NCBI RefSeq assembly: GCF_013388945.1 | Contig: NZ_JACAEH010000002.1 | Coordinates: forward strand, 1-64,000 | Source: Nitrososphaera sp. | Lineage (GTDB): Archaea; Thermoproteota; Nitrososphaeria; Nitrososphaerales; Nitrososphaeraceae | Direction of reading: 5' to 3' | DNA length: 64,000 nt | Shown here: piece after piece, positions 26,901 to 35,339 of the stretch | How the letters are laid out: each line of letters begins with the position of its first letter | Numbering within the stretch: the first letter of the stretch is position 1 | Notes under the pieces: model-generated | Seen by the model: only the letters and a program-made list of their open reading frames with translations | Told to the model about the DNA's origin: nothing | Database searches by the model: none | Position numbers and translations under genes: made by a program

Positions 26901-28626
26901 CCCGACCATATTCTCATTCTGGCGCGGCGACAGGCTTGTCAATTCGACTTCGATGGACTACACGCTCACAGTCGAGTTTTACAAGCGCCAGCCAAACCTG
27001 TCCATCCAGTTTGACGGATCAGGCGACCAGACGGTGCTGACAGTGCCTGCAAGGGGCACGGCAAAGCTTGGCGCCACCATCTTTACGGGCGACGATACGA
27101 TGACTGGCAACTATTACGGCGAGATACTGCTCACAAACCCCGTCTCAAAGCATAGGGTGCTCATGCCTGTCAGCTACGTCGTGACCACAAAGCCTGTTCC
27201 AAAAGACGTGCCGGTTGTCATCGTGCCGGAAAAGGGGCGGGGCGAGCAGGACCTGGGCCTTCGGCCAAACGGCTACGTCGGCGGGCTTTCGGACATGACA
27301 TCGCGCTATTCTGCGGGCGACTGGCGCTCCTACTATTTTACGGTGCAGGACCCCACGATAACTTCGATAAACCTGAAGGTGTCGTGGCCGCACAACTCGA
27401 CAAGCGTAAACGCGATGGCGTTTGCGCCTGACGGCAGGACGGTGGCGTCAAGCGTGCCGTCGGGAGTGTTCCAGGAGTTTGCGAGCTGGCCGAGCAACGA
27501 CTGGCTTGGCACCTCGCCTGTAAGCGAGGGCGGGTTCTTTTACTTCAGCCAGAACGCCGGCGACAATGCGACGGTGCTCTCGGTGCCCGTGAACGGGACG
27601 GGCACATACTCGGTGCTTTTGCACAACACGCTGTTCCACGGAGAAAGCCTGTACGAGCCGCTGGAGGTGGAGGCAAAGTTCTCTACCATCCTGCCAGACG
27701 ACAGGCCGCCTGCGATAAACGCGGACCCGCCTATGTTTTCGACCGGGAGGCTAAAGATTCCGGTGCAGATAGACGACCAGAACCCCGCCGGGCTTTCGTA
27801 CTCTATCGACGGCGCGGATCCCGTGAACGTCGGCACCAGATCTGCCACGCAAAAGGCGTTTGTGATAAACGCAAACACTACGGGCCTTGCCGACGGGCGG
27901 CACAGCATAAGGATCGAGTCTGCAGACACGGTGGGCCACTCGTCGGCGCTATTACACGAGTTCATAGTCGACACCACGCCGCCTTCTTCAGACATCACCG
28001 TGCGCCTGCAAAGCGGCACTGAAACAAAGGTCGGCGACACAATGGTGGTCGGGGGCAACGCGACGATCCTGTGGGACGTGACTGACGCAAACGGGGTCAA
28101 GGACGTCGTCCTTGTGACCCTGCCTGATTCCCGGCCTGCAAGGCACCCGGCGTCCTCGTCGGTGCAGTTTGACTCTACAGGGTTTGAGGACGGTGAGTAC
28201 GAGTTTGTCCTGAGGTCAGACGACCTGCCCGGAAACAGGGCAACCCGCACGGTTCAGCTGGTGGTAGACAACACGCCTCCAGACGCAAAAGTATCTGTGA
28301 ATGGAGGAGGGCAGAGGGGCGCAATCCCTGTCATACTTTCAGTGTCAGACGCGCACGTCGCAAGCGCCATTCTGGAGGTGGGCAACACCGTCGCAAACGT
28401 GACCGGCCTTGGAGAATACACACTTGACACGACTTTTCTACCAGATGGAAAGCACGAGGTCAAGCTTACAGTCACGGACGCGGCAGGCAACGTTTCGGTG
28501 GCCGCGTCGACACTTGAAGTCGCAAACGTTGTGCCCGTGATACAGGCGACCGCTGCCATTGGCGTCGCAGGCGGCGTCGCGGCCGGCATAGCCGTTGCAT
28601 GGTTTGTACTGAAACGCAGGCGCTAA
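23968..28626 (+). CDS. giant secreted, membrane-anchored subtilase (S8)
   Basis: A 1552-residue extracellular serine protease starting at a TTG. Signal peptide about 1-20. The catalytic triad is Asp in VAIVDTGTDFS (about 190), His in SGHGTSTAATVAS (about 470) and Ser in FGGTSMAAPMTAGAA (about 700). A 200-residue insertion separates Asp and His. Residues 780-1240 form beta-sandwich domains, 1240-1530 carry repeated Ig-like modules (DGRHSIRIESADTVGH, DGEYEFVLRSDD, DGKHEVKLTVTDAAGN), and the chain ends in a membrane segment (about 1525-1548) with KRRR. It is likely anchored outside the cell, perhaps processing S-layer or scavenging protein. Confidence 0.9.
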   Translation: MIRILPVVLAAVLVASLAAPAYSLPVSPAAISSGAAESRPLTSLPPTQLPAADTVDIFGYTVPRSTIRTDFGAIDLGGLAYNGNIGRSLVFGNGDLLPLAASARVVGLGKGADSFLGVAYSQNPLPPGTGFTYSPDPRLTFDSTISDILDNYTGPVDPGRFSGSSIIGADRAAADYGVTGNGTTVAIVDTGTDFSNEDMQHAIARDAKGIPVMLDADGQGIVLTKAKYIANIDSRTGRIMNYTGQLPENVTSSVYVSKSGVYLKTSQGTIPIYNSLYPLLGSPVLEGVANVDWKIGNSPDDYIRSKSGMYRFGAAYQISFQFGVITLVLMPVLLVDSQEPGVYDTIVPDMSYAWYTFTITIAGAYPQTNYLIPRDITFDFTDEKPFKLGDGNEHLVYDYNSDGSPDFSAGTAGARVLDIWRVTDNRTSIQLVDRQGYGGVSMARLLEPLDPAGDYFGLMYDFSGHGTSTAATVASKGRAQYGLYSNSTTYALAGMAPDAKILPVKALWAGDAVFGWLYASGFDQVEGKWKYTGEHKADIISNSWGISNFPLLRYGPGYDVLSVFSSLLVVPGLLAPDYPGTMMINSAGNNGLGYGSVGTPNVAPFNLAVGATSNNVHLQYSAFAGVTRFGSSAASYDEIAEFSSRGPGVFGDPKPELVAVGSYGFTPSAVTVKIFESKRDDPNNDGAFALFGGTSMAAPMTAGAAALVMSDLKERGKAADPFRVKNILMSSAKDLGNDPFVQGAGRVDALAAVQLARASGGKFLAYTDSTSKNIMAALAPAIKSYESTLGIIDPGYVQDAALEAAGENLPESRWFAGQIVQGQSASTQITVENPTGKKMEVQAASKIERLVARYEVKNTTRLFEVDPTHALKQHGFAPNYHNLTSIIGGEIPESDLMVARVNFPFSSFLNSTEAFGDHLRIASLYSYDWRDSDKDDKVAFGEINMVARGGSWGTTQELRVGDPASKFKGTPVLGVYPVPTIFSFWRGDRLVNSTSMDYTLTVEFYKRQPNLSIQFDGSGDQTVLTVPARGTAKLGATIFTGDDTMTGNYYGEILLTNPVSKHRVLMPVSYVVTTKPVPKDVPVVIVPEKGRGEQDLGLRPNGYVGGLSDMTSRYSAGDWRSYYFTVQDPTITSINLKVSWPHNSTSVNAMAFAPDGRTVASSVPSGVFQEFASWPSNDWLGTSPVSEGGFFYFSQNAGDNATVLSVPVNGTGTYSVLLHNTLFHGESLYEPLEVEAKFSTILPDDRPPAINADPPMFSTGRLKIPVQIDDQNPAGLSYSIDGADPVNVGTRSATQKAFVINANTTGLADGRHSIRIESADTVGHSSALLHEFIVDTTPPSSDITVRLQSGTETKVGDTMVVGGNATILWDVTDANGVKDVVLVTLPDSRPARHPASSSVQFDSTGFEDGEYEFVLRSDDLPGNRATRTVQLVVDNTPPDAKVSVNGGGQRGAIPVILSVSDAHVASAILEVGNTVANVTGLGEYTLDTTFLPDGKHEVKLTVTDAAGNVSVAASTLEVANVVPVIQATAAIGVAGGVAAGIAVAWFVLKRRR

Positions 28627-28669
28627 TCCAAGAAATCTTAAATAGCGAGTTGGTTAAATTTCCAATTGC

Positions 28670-29011
28670 ATGAGTGAGAAACACGCCTCGAACCCGAACC
28701 TTGTAGAGCTTGCAGAAAAGAACTTTGATGAGGTGGTAAACGGCGCCAAGCCCACCCTCGTGGACTTTTGGGCCACCTGGTGCGGCCCGTGCCAGTTCAT
28801 GCTGCCTATATTTGACAAGCTGGCCAAGAAGTACGGGGACAAGGTGACCTTTGGAAGGCTCAACGTGGACGACAACCAGAGCGTCGCCATGCGCTACGAT
28901 GTCTACGCGATCCCGACGTTCATCATCTTCATGAACGGCAAGGCGGTTGACAGGGCTGTAGGCGCAGTCGGCGAGAAGGGCCTCGAAGGGCTGCTGCAGA
29001 AATACCAGTGA
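28670..29011 (+). CDS. trxA: thioredoxin
   Basis: A 113-residue thiol-disulfide oxidoreductase. The active site is WCGPC (about residues 39-43), followed by the cis-proline loop (YAIPTFIIF). It reduces disulfides in cytoplasmic proteins. The extended N terminus (MSEKHASNPNLVELAEKN) is a little longer than in bacterial thioredoxin. Stops of this gene and the convergent IF2 gene abut (tgatca). Confidence 0.96.
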   Translation: MSEKHASNPNLVELAEKNFDEVVNGAKPTLVDFWATWCGPCQFMLPIFDKLAKKYGDKVTFGRLNVDDNQSVAMRYDVYAIPTFIIFMNGKAVDRAVGAVGEKGLEGLLQKYQ

Positions 29012-30802
29012 TCAGAGGTACCCGAAGGCCGGGTCCTCCTTCCTCTTTAGCCCGATAACGAAGTTCAGGATCTCCTTTTCGGCGTCGTTTAAGCGGTGGA
29101 TGAACCTCTGCGTCAACTCTTTTGCCTGCCTGCTGTTGAGGTCGGTGTAAAACACGTCGCCCTCGTTTATCTGCCTGCCGATGGTGGGCTCTTTGAGCGA
29201 GACTGCGACCTGCATGCCTGTCTTTGCCTCTTCCATGGCTTTTCCGCTGTCCTGTATCTGGTGGACGGTGCCGACCTTCTTGCCTTCTTCGTTTATCACC
29301 TGCACCTTCTGCCTGAGCCTGCCGACCTGGATCTCGGCGCCAAACACTGCAGGGTCATTCCGGCGGAACACAAAGCCCTTCATGAACTGGAACTTGCACA
29401 CCGGCGGGAGCTCGTTGAACAGTATCGACTCTTCGTGCTCCTTCTGGTACGCGACCCAGTCGACGTAGCTCCTGACCAGGTTGTAGATTATGCGCTCGTT
29501 GAATATCTTGACGCCCCTGTCCTGCGACTCTGACTCGGCGTCGTCGAGCACCTTTACGTTGAAGCCCAGGACAACGCCGCGGTACCTGTCAGACTCTTTT
29601 ACCGCCGCCGCTTCGACGACGTCGCGCCGGGTTATGTTGCCAATGTCTGCCGTCCTTATGGGCACGCCGTCTTTCTTCAAGAGGTCGATGATGGCCTCAA
29701 GCGAGCCTATCGTGTCGCACTTTAGCATGACGCCGGTGGCTTCCATGTTGCTTATGATGGCGTTTTTCACCTCGCCTTCCACAAGCGATTTCAGGCGCTC
29801 GACTTCTGCCTTGTCGTCCTTGCCCGCCACGTAAAGCGGGCTTCCGGCAAGAACCCCTTCAAGGTCCGGCGACGTTATCTTTAGTCCCGCGGCTGCGACG
29901 ACCTGGCTCACCGGCTTGAACTTGTCCCGCGGGTCGCGCATCTCATCAAGCGGCTTTGGCAGGAGCAGCGCCTTTATCCTTGTCACGACAGCACTATCCC
30001 TCTTTGCCACCACAACGCTGTCGCCCTGCCTCAGCGTCCCGTCAAGCAGTATCACGTTTGCAGAAGGTCCAAGGCCCGGCTCCTCGTTTATCTCTAGCAC
30101 TATCCCCCTTGCGCCTTCTGCGTGCCTTTCAAGCCTCTTTGCCATGTACTGCTGGGTAAGGCCGACAAGCACCGCAAGGAGCTCGGGTATCCCGACGCCG
30201 GTCCTGGCGCTGACAGGCACGATTGCTATTTCTTTTGTAAAGTCCTTGACGCGCCAGAAAGCCTCCGACGGAAAGCCAAGGCGCGAAAGCGAGCCCACCA
30301 CGGTGTAGAGCTTTTCGTCAAGCATGGTCTGGACGGTTGCATCCTGCTTCTTTGCCTCTTCGGTGATAAAGCGCGAGTGCGGCCGCCAGCCGGTCACCAT
30401 GTCGACCTTGTTGAGCGCGACCACAAACGGCACCTTCCTCTTCTTCAGTATCTCTATGCTCTCAAGGGTCTGCGCCTCCACTCCCTTGTTCACGTCTGCG
30501 ACGACGATTGCAATGTCTGCCGCCGAGCCGCCCCTTGCGCGCAGGTTTGCAAACACCTCGTGGCCCGGCGTGTCTATGACAAGCAGGCCGGGGATGGGCG
30601 TCTCTGCCTTGGCAAGCTTGGCATACAGAGGCCCGGTGACTTCCTTTATGGTCTCAATTGGGAAAAAGCTCGCACCGATATGCTGCGTGATGCCGCCCAC
30701 CTCGCGGGCCTGGACTGCAGTCCCGCGTATCTTGTCCAGTAGGGATGTCTTACCCGAGTCCACATGGCCCAAAACTACTACTACAGGCTGCCGAAGCTCC
30801 AA
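29012..30802 (-). CDS. infB: translation initiation factor aIF5B (IF2-like)
   Basis: A 596-residue GTPase that promotes subunit joining. G motifs: GHVDSGKTSLLDKI (P-loop), DTPGHE, NKVD. Domain II, the linker helix and the C-terminal domain (about 330-590) are present as in archaeal/eukaryotic IF5B. It begins at a TTG (30802); a TATA-like aaataaac is around 30833-30840. It is the last gene of the L7Ae-S28e-L24e-NDK-IF5B cluster, a conserved archaeal order. Confidence 0.96.
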   Translation of the reverse strand: MELRQPVVVVLGHVDSGKTSLLDKIRGTAVQAREVGGITQHIGASFFPIETIKEVTGPLYAKLAKAETPIPGLLVIDTPGHEVFANLRARGGSAADIAIVVADVNKGVEAQTLESIEILKKRKVPFVVALNKVDMVTGWRPHSRFITEEAKKQDATVQTMLDEKLYTVVGSLSRLGFPSEAFWRVKDFTKEIAIVPVSARTGVGIPELLAVLVGLTQQYMAKRLERHAEGARGIVLEINEEPGLGPSANVILLDGTLRQGDSVVVAKRDSAVVTRIKALLLPKPLDEMRDPRDKFKPVSQVVAAAGLKITSPDLEGVLAGSPLYVAGKDDKAEVERLKSLVEGEVKNAIISNMEATGVMLKCDTIGSLEAIIDLLKKDGVPIRTADIGNITRRDVVEAAAVKESDRYRGVVLGFNVKVLDDAESESQDRGVKIFNERIIYNLVRSYVDWVAYQKEHEESILFNELPPVCKFQFMKGFVFRRNDPAVFGAEIQVGRLRQKVQVINEEGKKVGTVHQIQDSGKAMEEAKTGMQVAVSLKEPTIGRQINEGDVFYTDLNSRQAKELTQRFIHRLNDAEKEILNFVIGLKRKEDPAFGYL

Positions 30803-30862
30803 GGATTGCCAGTCGGAAATGACCCGCGACTCGTTTATTTGTCTTTGTTCTGGCTTGCAGAA

Positions 30863-31267
30863 TTAGCCGAAAATGACCTTGCTTTCCTTGGCAAAGCTCT
30901 CAGGCGAGTCCGACGCGTGGATGATGTTGTCCGTAAAGCCAAGCCCAAAGTCGCCCCTTATAGTCCCGGGGGCCGCCTCAAACGACTTTGTCGAGCCTAT
31001 CATTATCCTCGTGGTTGCGACGGCATTGTTGCCTTCAAGTATGCACGCTACGACCGGCCCGGAAGTTATGAACGACACGAGCTCGCCAAAGAACGGCTTG
31101 TCCTTGTGGACAGAGTAGAACTCCTGCGCCTTTTCCTTTGTGAAGTTGTAGTACCTGAGGTTCTTTATCGCAAAGCCCTTTTCCTCAAAGCGCGCAAGCA
31201 CCTTGCCGGTTAGGCCGCGCCTGAACCCGTCTGGCTTGACAACGATAAGTGTCTGCTCTACTGCCAT
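30863..31267 (-). CDS. ndk: nucleoside diphosphate kinase
   Basis: A 134-residue enzyme that equalises NTP pools. The usual catalytic-histidine motif [12 protein letters not shown] (H about 115) and the [15 protein letters not shown] start region are intact. It is the fourth gene of the ribosomal cluster; 8 bases separate it from the L24e stop. Confidence 0.97.
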   Translation of the reverse strand: MAVEQTLIVVKPDGFRRGLTGKVLARFEEKGFAIKNLRYYNFTKEKAQEFYSVHKDKPFFGELVSFITSGPVVACILEGNNAVATTRIMIGSTKSFEAAPGTIRGDFGLGFTDNIIHASDSPESFAKESKVIFG

Positions 31268-31274
31268 TGCGCTG

Positions 31275-31487
31275 TCACTTCTTTGTGCGCAGGCCGCCCT
31301 TGGCGTACTTGGCAGTCCATTTCAGCTTTCTCGGGTCTCGGGAAAGCACGCGCAGGTTCTTCTTGCACTTGCTCGAGCACGTCCACTGCACCTGGCCGTC
31401 GTTTCTGACAAGCATGATGCCGTGGCCGACTGTAATGTGCCTGCCGCAGAAAAAGCAGTTTCGGAGAGATGATGCTGTCTTGCTCAT
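31275..31487 (-). CDS. rpl24e: 50S ribosomal protein L24e
   Basis: A 70-residue zinc-ribbon ribosomal protein. Zinc ligands are C11/C14 in NCFFCGRHI and C37/C41 in [10 protein letters not shown]. It lies between S28e and NDK with very short gaps, in the standard archaeal order. Confidence 0.96.
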   Translation of the reverse strand: MSKTASSLRNCFFCGRHITVGHGIMLVRNDGQVQWTCSSKCKKNLRVLSRDPRKLKWTAKYAKGGLRTKK

Positions 31488-31492
31488 CTAGA

Positions 31493-31708
31493 TCACCTTA
31501 TCTTGCGGGCCTCCCGCTCCGTCTCTCTCAGCATCAGGACGTCCTTCATCCTGACCGCGCCCTTGACGTTTCGCGTCAAGATGCGGCCCCTGTCCTTGCC
31601 CTCGAGAACCTTTACCCTTACCTGGATGACCTCGCCGGCTATGCCTGTCCTGCCCACTATCTGAATGACTTCGGCGGGGACGACCTTCTCTTCAGCTGCC
31701 TTGCTCAT
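31493..31708 (-). CDS. rps28e: 30S ribosomal protein S28e
   Basis: A 71-residue OB-fold protein of the small subunit. It contains the typical [18 protein letters not shown] and ends with [12 protein letters not shown]. The stop is 5 bases before the L24e start, implying one transcript. Confidence 0.96.
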   Translation of the reverse strand: MSKAAEEKVVPAEVIQIVGRTGIAGEVIQVRVKVLEGKDRGRILTRNVKGAVRMKDVLMLRETEREARKIR

Positions 31709-31723
31709 CCAGAATCAGCCCCA

Positions 31724-32104
31724 TTATTCCTTTTTGCCCTTCAGGCCTGCGATGGAGGTAACGACCTGCTCAACGATGTGCTGGGCCTCACCTGCTTCAA
31801 CGATGGTCGCGGCGGCCGAGCCTACGTCGATTCCAAGCGACATGCCCAGCTGCTGCTTGCTTGGGACAAATATGTAAGGAGCGTTCCTTTCCTCGCACAG
31901 TATCGGGAGGTGTGCTACTACTTCCGGCGGCTCGACGTCCTCTGCTATTACCACGAGCTTGGAGATTCCGCGCTCGATGGCCTTTGTGGTCTCGTTCGTG
32001 CCCTTGCGCACCTTGCCGCTCTGCTTTGCCACGCGGACTGCCTCGTAGGCCGCGTTCGCGAGGTCCTTTGAAACTTCAAACTTGACGAAATATGGTTTGC
32101 TCAT
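31724..32104 (-). CDS. rpl7ae: 50S ribosomal protein L7Ae
   Basis: A 126-residue kink-turn-binding protein that also belongs to box C/D and H/ACA RNPs and RNase P. Signature region GTNETTKAIERGISKLVVI and AEDVEPPEVVAHLP. It opens the five-gene cluster; S28e starts 15 bases after its stop. Confidence 0.97.
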   Translation of the reverse strand: MSKPYFVKFEVSKDLANAAYEAVRVAKQSGKVRKGTNETTKAIERGISKLVVIAEDVEPPEVVAHLPILCEERNAPYIFVPSKQQLGMSLGIDVGSAAATIVEAGEAQHIVEQVVTSIAGLKGKKE

Positions 32105-32167
32105 TTTCTCACCCTATGGGATCATCCGATTGGATTTCTAGTGATTAGGAAGCGTATTAAAAACGTT

Positions 32168-33526
32168 TCAAATGCTAGCCTTCACTATCCTGCTGTACTC
32201 TTCCACCTTGGAGTCAAGGAGCAACTTGTCCGTTGATTCTGCATACATGCGAATCAGTGGCTCGGTGCCCGACGGCCTGACCATCAACCAGGTCTCGTCG
32301 TCTATCCATATCTTTGCCCCGTCCATCGTCTCTATCCTCTTGGGGCTGCCGTGGTCGATGCAAGCTTTGATGACCTTGCTCACCGCGTCGCGGGAGCCGA
32401 GCGAGAACTTGGTCTTTATTTTAAACGTCCTTGGAAGCTCTTCGACAAGGCCGGAAAAAGTCTTGCGGGCACCAGCGAGCATGTCAAGCACCAGCGCAGT
32501 CGTCATGGCGCCGTCCCTGACCTCGTTTATCGGGCCGTACATGAACCCGCCGTTTTCTTCAAGCCCTAATGGCGCGTTTCTTTCCACCATCTCCCTTGAC
32601 ACTTCCACACTGCCGACCTTTGTGTAGACAACATTCAGGCCTGCCTGCTCTGCCACCTTTTCAAGCACGATAGAGGTGTTGACAGGGCAGACTATCTCTG
32701 CCCCATGGTGTTTTTGCGCAAGAAGGTTTTTTGCTAGGAGCGCTCCTGTCACGTCGCCCCAGTATATCGTGCCACTATCGTCGCAGAATATGCTCCTGTC
32801 GCCGTCGCCGTCAAACGCGACGCCAAAGTCCGCCTTGCCAGACCGCACCACTTCAGAAAGGACGCCGAGGTTGTCCGGCGTCGGCTCGGAGCCGCGGCTG
32901 GGAAAGTCACTGTCGATGTTGCCGTTGACGACTATGACCTTGCAGCCGAGCCTTTGCGCTATCATGGGCGCGCACACCGCCTGCGCGCCGTTGCCAACGT
33001 CCATCGCCACTGTCAGTCGCTTTGAGCGTATCTTCTCTGCGTCGACAAGCGAGAGCACCTTCTCTGCATAAGAGGGGATGACGTTTTCGTCAGCAAACTC
33101 CCTGCCGTGCCCAGACGTCGTGGCAAAGCGCCTTTCGTAGTAGATTTCTTCCACTTTGAGCTCGTCTTCCCTTGAGATCTCGACGCCGTCGGCGGCCGCG
33201 GGCTTGATGCCGTTGTACTCGGGCGGGTTGTGCGACGCAGTTATCATTATGCCTCCATTGTATCTGCCACTTTTTGCGGCAAACTGAAGGCACGGGGTCG
33301 GCACAAGGCCGGCATCGCCGACGTCAAGGCCGGCAGAGTTGAGCGCCGAGCACACAAGCCGCGATATCGCCGGGCTGGACCTGCGCCCGTCGTAGCCGAC
33401 AGCGATTGGCCCGCTTCCATAGTAGGTGGCAATCGCGTACGTGAGGTCGATAACAAGATCGTTTGTGAGGTCCTTTCCATAGACGCCGCGGACTCCGTTT
33501 GTTCCAAAAAGCCTCTGCCTCTGCAT
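32168..33526 (-). CDS. glmM: phosphoglucosamine mutase/phosphomannomutase-type phosphohexomutase
   Basis: A 452-residue alpha-D-phosphohexomutase. The catalytic serine loop is MITASHNPPEYNG, the Mg-binding loop is DGDGDRS, the sugar-binding loop is GLEENGGFMYG and the phosphate-binding loop is RPSGTEPLIRMYAES. The start is taken as the ATG at 33526 (MQRQRLFGTNGVRG) because a TATA-like aatttatcta (about 33551-33560) suits leaderless start there. It supplies sugar phosphates for glycans; the GlmM or ManB choice is uncertain. Confidence 0.9.
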   Translation of the reverse strand: MQRQRLFGTNGVRGVYGKDLTNDLVIDLTYAIATYYGSGPIAVGYDGRRSSPAISRLVCSALNSAGLDVGDAGLVPTPCLQFAAKSGRYNGGIMITASHNPPEYNGIKPAAADGVEISREDELKVEEIYYERRFATTSGHGREFADENVIPSYAEKVLSLVDAEKIRSKRLTVAMDVGNGAQAVCAPMIAQRLGCKVIVVNGNIDSDFPSRGSEPTPDNLGVLSEVVRSGKADFGVAFDGDGDRSIFCDDSGTIYWGDVTGALLAKNLLAQKHHGAEIVCPVNTSIVLEKVAEQAGLNVVYTKVGSVEVSREMVERNAPLGLEENGGFMYGPINEVRDGAMTTALVLDMLAGARKTFSGLVEELPRTFKIKTKFSLGSRDAVSKVIKACIDHGSPKRIETMDGAKIWIDDETWLMVRPSGTEPLIRMYAESTDKLLLDSKVEEYSRIVKASI

Positions 33527-33584
33527 TTCACAGCTTTTAGAATGTAACAATAGATAAATTTGGCTACACACCGGTGCTGTTGAT

Positions 33585-33688
33585 GCGGGGGTCGCCAAGC
33601 CCGGTCAACGGCGCAGGGCTTAGAAATGGCAACCGCCACTACAACCCTGTTCCTTAGGGATTCGTGGGTTCAAATCCCACCCCCCGCA
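33585..33688 (+). tRNA. tRNA-Leu (anticodon UAG) with a 19-nt intron
   Basis: The acceptor stem gcgggg-g (33585-33591) pairs perfectly with cccccgc (33681-33687), with discriminator A at 33688. The anticodon stem caggg/ccctg (33614-33618 and 33645-33649) encloses the loop cttaga, interrupted by a 19-base intron (33625-33643) at the usual position between bases 37 and 38. The anticodon is tag at 33621-33623. A long variable arm (tcc/gga) marks a class II leucine tRNA. The T arm is gtggg-ttcaaat-cccac. CCA is not encoded. The 3' end is the attachment site of the integrated element. Confidence 0.9.
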
Positions 33689-33689
33689 C
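33672..33689 (+). repeat. left attachment site (attL)
   Basis: Eighteen bases at the tRNA-Leu 3' end (aaatcccaccccccgcac) recur exactly in the same orientation at 51503-51520. The integrase gene starts 560 bases to the right. This is the usual arrangement for tRNA-targeted tyrosine recombinases. Confidence 0.8.
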
Positions 33690-33733
33690 CCTTTTACTAG
33701 TAACGCTTTATAAGCTCGGGTTCCTAGACCATT

Positions 33734-34261
33734 GTGATGGTGGTCAAGAGCAAACAACTGACCGACCGGTCGATCTACGTCTACCTGCCTACTTTAGAGA
33801 TGGCCAAAGAATGGAAAGGGCTTGCCGAAAAGTCCAAGCTCCCGATTTCGCGTTTCGTAATAGAGCACGTAGAAAACTCGCTAAAGCAAGAGCAAAAGAA
33901 AGCATACGAGTCCCGCGCAGAACTTCTAAAGCAGCTGAAGGAGAAAGACGAGGAGATTGCCAAGCTGAGAAAGCAAATTCGGATGTACGAAATGCTCTCA
34001 GAGAACCAGGAAAAAGAGCTGAAAAAGTACAGGGCAAAGCCCTTCCAGCAAGACAAGTTTGAAGGGGTCAGGGAGTTTGACAAGGACCTCATCCATGTGC
34101 TAAAGAAAGAAGGCACGGTAGACAGCGACAAGATACTAAAGCTGCTTGATGTCGACCCCAAAGACACAGATATCGTCAAGGCTATCAACCGCCAACTTCA
34201 TCTGTTTCAAGCCTACGAACTTGTAGAACCTACCCCTAGGGGCTGGAGATGGGTAGGTTGA
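33734..34261 (+). CDS. coiled-coil DNA-binding regulator coupled to the integrase
   Basis: A 175-residue protein. Residues 10-50 resemble a ribbon-helix-helix domain (DRSIYVYLPTLEMAKEWKGL, then FVIEHVENSL). A charged coiled coil spans about 55-110. The C-terminal 60 residues (DKDLIHVLKKEG to GWRWVG) form a winged-helix-like domain. The GTG at 33734 or ATG at 33737 is about 25 bases after a TATA box (gctttataag). It overlaps the integrase start by 13 bases, so the two are translationally coupled. It may be the recombination directionality factor or a repressor of the integrase. Confidence 0.65.
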   Translation: MMVVKSKQLTDRSIYVYLPTLEMAKEWKGLAEKSKLPISRFVIEHVENSLKQEQKKAYESRAELLKQLKEKDEEIAKLRKQIRMYEMLSENQEKELKKYRAKPFQQDKFEGVREFDKDLIHVLKKEGTVDSDKILKLLDVDPKDTDIVKAINRQLHLFQAYELVEPTPRGWRWVG

Positions 34262-35250
34262 CCGCCGTTGAGCTCAAGCCCGCCGTTGATATCGCCAAAC
34301 TGATGCAAGAGTTCGTAGAGGACTGCAAGGTCCGCCACCTAACAGACGAGACGATAGGCCGGTACAAGTCCCCTCTCAAACTTTTCTTCAAGTTTGTGGC
34401 TGAGAAAGACAAGTCTGTCTATGAAGTCGACAAGTTTGTCCTCAAGGACTTTATCCAGTATCGCAGAGGGCAGGACATCGACCAAAAGACCATCGAGAAC
34501 AACTTTACGGCTTTATCGACCTTCTATGAGTTTTTATGCTTTGAAGGCTACACCTACGCCAACCCTGTCTTGCCTGTCAGAAAGCGCTACTTGAAGCGGT
34601 ACAAGGACGACGATGATGGAGGAGATAACTTTGACGAGTCTGCTAGAAAGCTTGCTACTGTAGAGCAGATGGCCATGCTTGTCAACTCTATTCTGAGCGT
34701 GCGCGACCAGGCTGTTGTGCTGACCCTGGCAAAGACCGGCCTTAGGAGAAGCGAATTAGCGTCAATCGACATAGAGGACGACAATGGCGGGACAGGAAAC
34801 GTCAACTGGGTTGAGCAGAGCATTACGTTGACAAGAAAGAAGTTCAAAAAGAGAAGCGGCAGGACCGTGTTCGTTGACGGCGAGACAGCCCGCGTTTTGA
34901 AGAGGTGGGATGCTCAGCGCAAGAAGCTTTATCCAAAGACAAAGGCGCTTTTTGTCAACGAATACGGCGAGCGCCTTGGCCGAAACGGCATCTACAACCT
35001 TGTAACAAAGTATGCACACGCAGTGGGTCTACATGAGCCCAAGTCAGATAGGATTGAAGACCATTTCAGCGCACACAACTGCCGGCACTGGTTCACCACT
35101 TGGCTTCGCAGAAATGGGATGCCCAGAGAGTTCATCAAGGCGCTGAGGGGAGACAAGCGCAAGGACGCTATCGACATCTATGACCACATCGATAGGGAAG
35201 AGCTGAGGAAGGCATACCTAGCTTTCATACCTCAGCTGGGCCTCGAATAA
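34249..35250 (+). CDS. tyrosine recombinase (integrase)
   Basis: A 333-residue XerD-like site-specific recombinase. Residues 15-105 are the SAM-like core-binding domain. The catalytic domain carries R in TGLRRSEL (about 166), a lysine in TRKKFKK, H276-x2-R279 in AHNCRHWFTTW and the nucleophilic tyrosine Y311 in DIYDHI. The second usual His (LGH) is replaced by Gly-Asp. The gene is intact. It likely catalysed insertion at the tRNA-Leu gene 560 bases away, which is not split because the attachment site is at the tRNA 3' end. Confidence 0.92.
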   Translation: MGRLTAVELKPAVDIAKLMQEFVEDCKVRHLTDETIGRYKSPLKLFFKFVAEKDKSVYEVDKFVLKDFIQYRRGQDIDQKTIENNFTALSTFYEFLCFEGYTYANPVLPVRKRYLKRYKDDDDGGDNFDESARKLATVEQMAMLVNSILSVRDQAVVLTLAKTGLRRSELASIDIEDDNGGTGNVNWVEQSITLTRKKFKKRSGRTVFVDGETARVLKRWDAQRKKLYPKTKALFVNEYGERLGRNGIYNLVTKYAHAVGLHEPKSDRIEDHFSAHNCRHWFTTWLRRNGMPREFIKALRGDKRKDAIDIYDHIDREELRKAYLAFIPQLGLE

Positions 35251-35313
35251 TCCACACTATAAAATAAAGAAATGTGCAAGAAGTTTGCTACTGTGGACAA
35301 AATGTTAAATATA

Positions 35314-35339
35314 TTGTACATGCAATACTGTTGTGCATG
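35314..35339 (+). promoter_or_regulatory. direct-repeat operator over the start of the next gene
   Basis: The sequences ttgtacatg (35314-35322) and ttgtgcatg (35331-35339) differ at one base and lie 17 bases apart. They follow a TATA box (gttaaatat, about 35304-35312) and span the start codon at 35337, a place where a repressor would block transcription. Confidence 0.35.
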
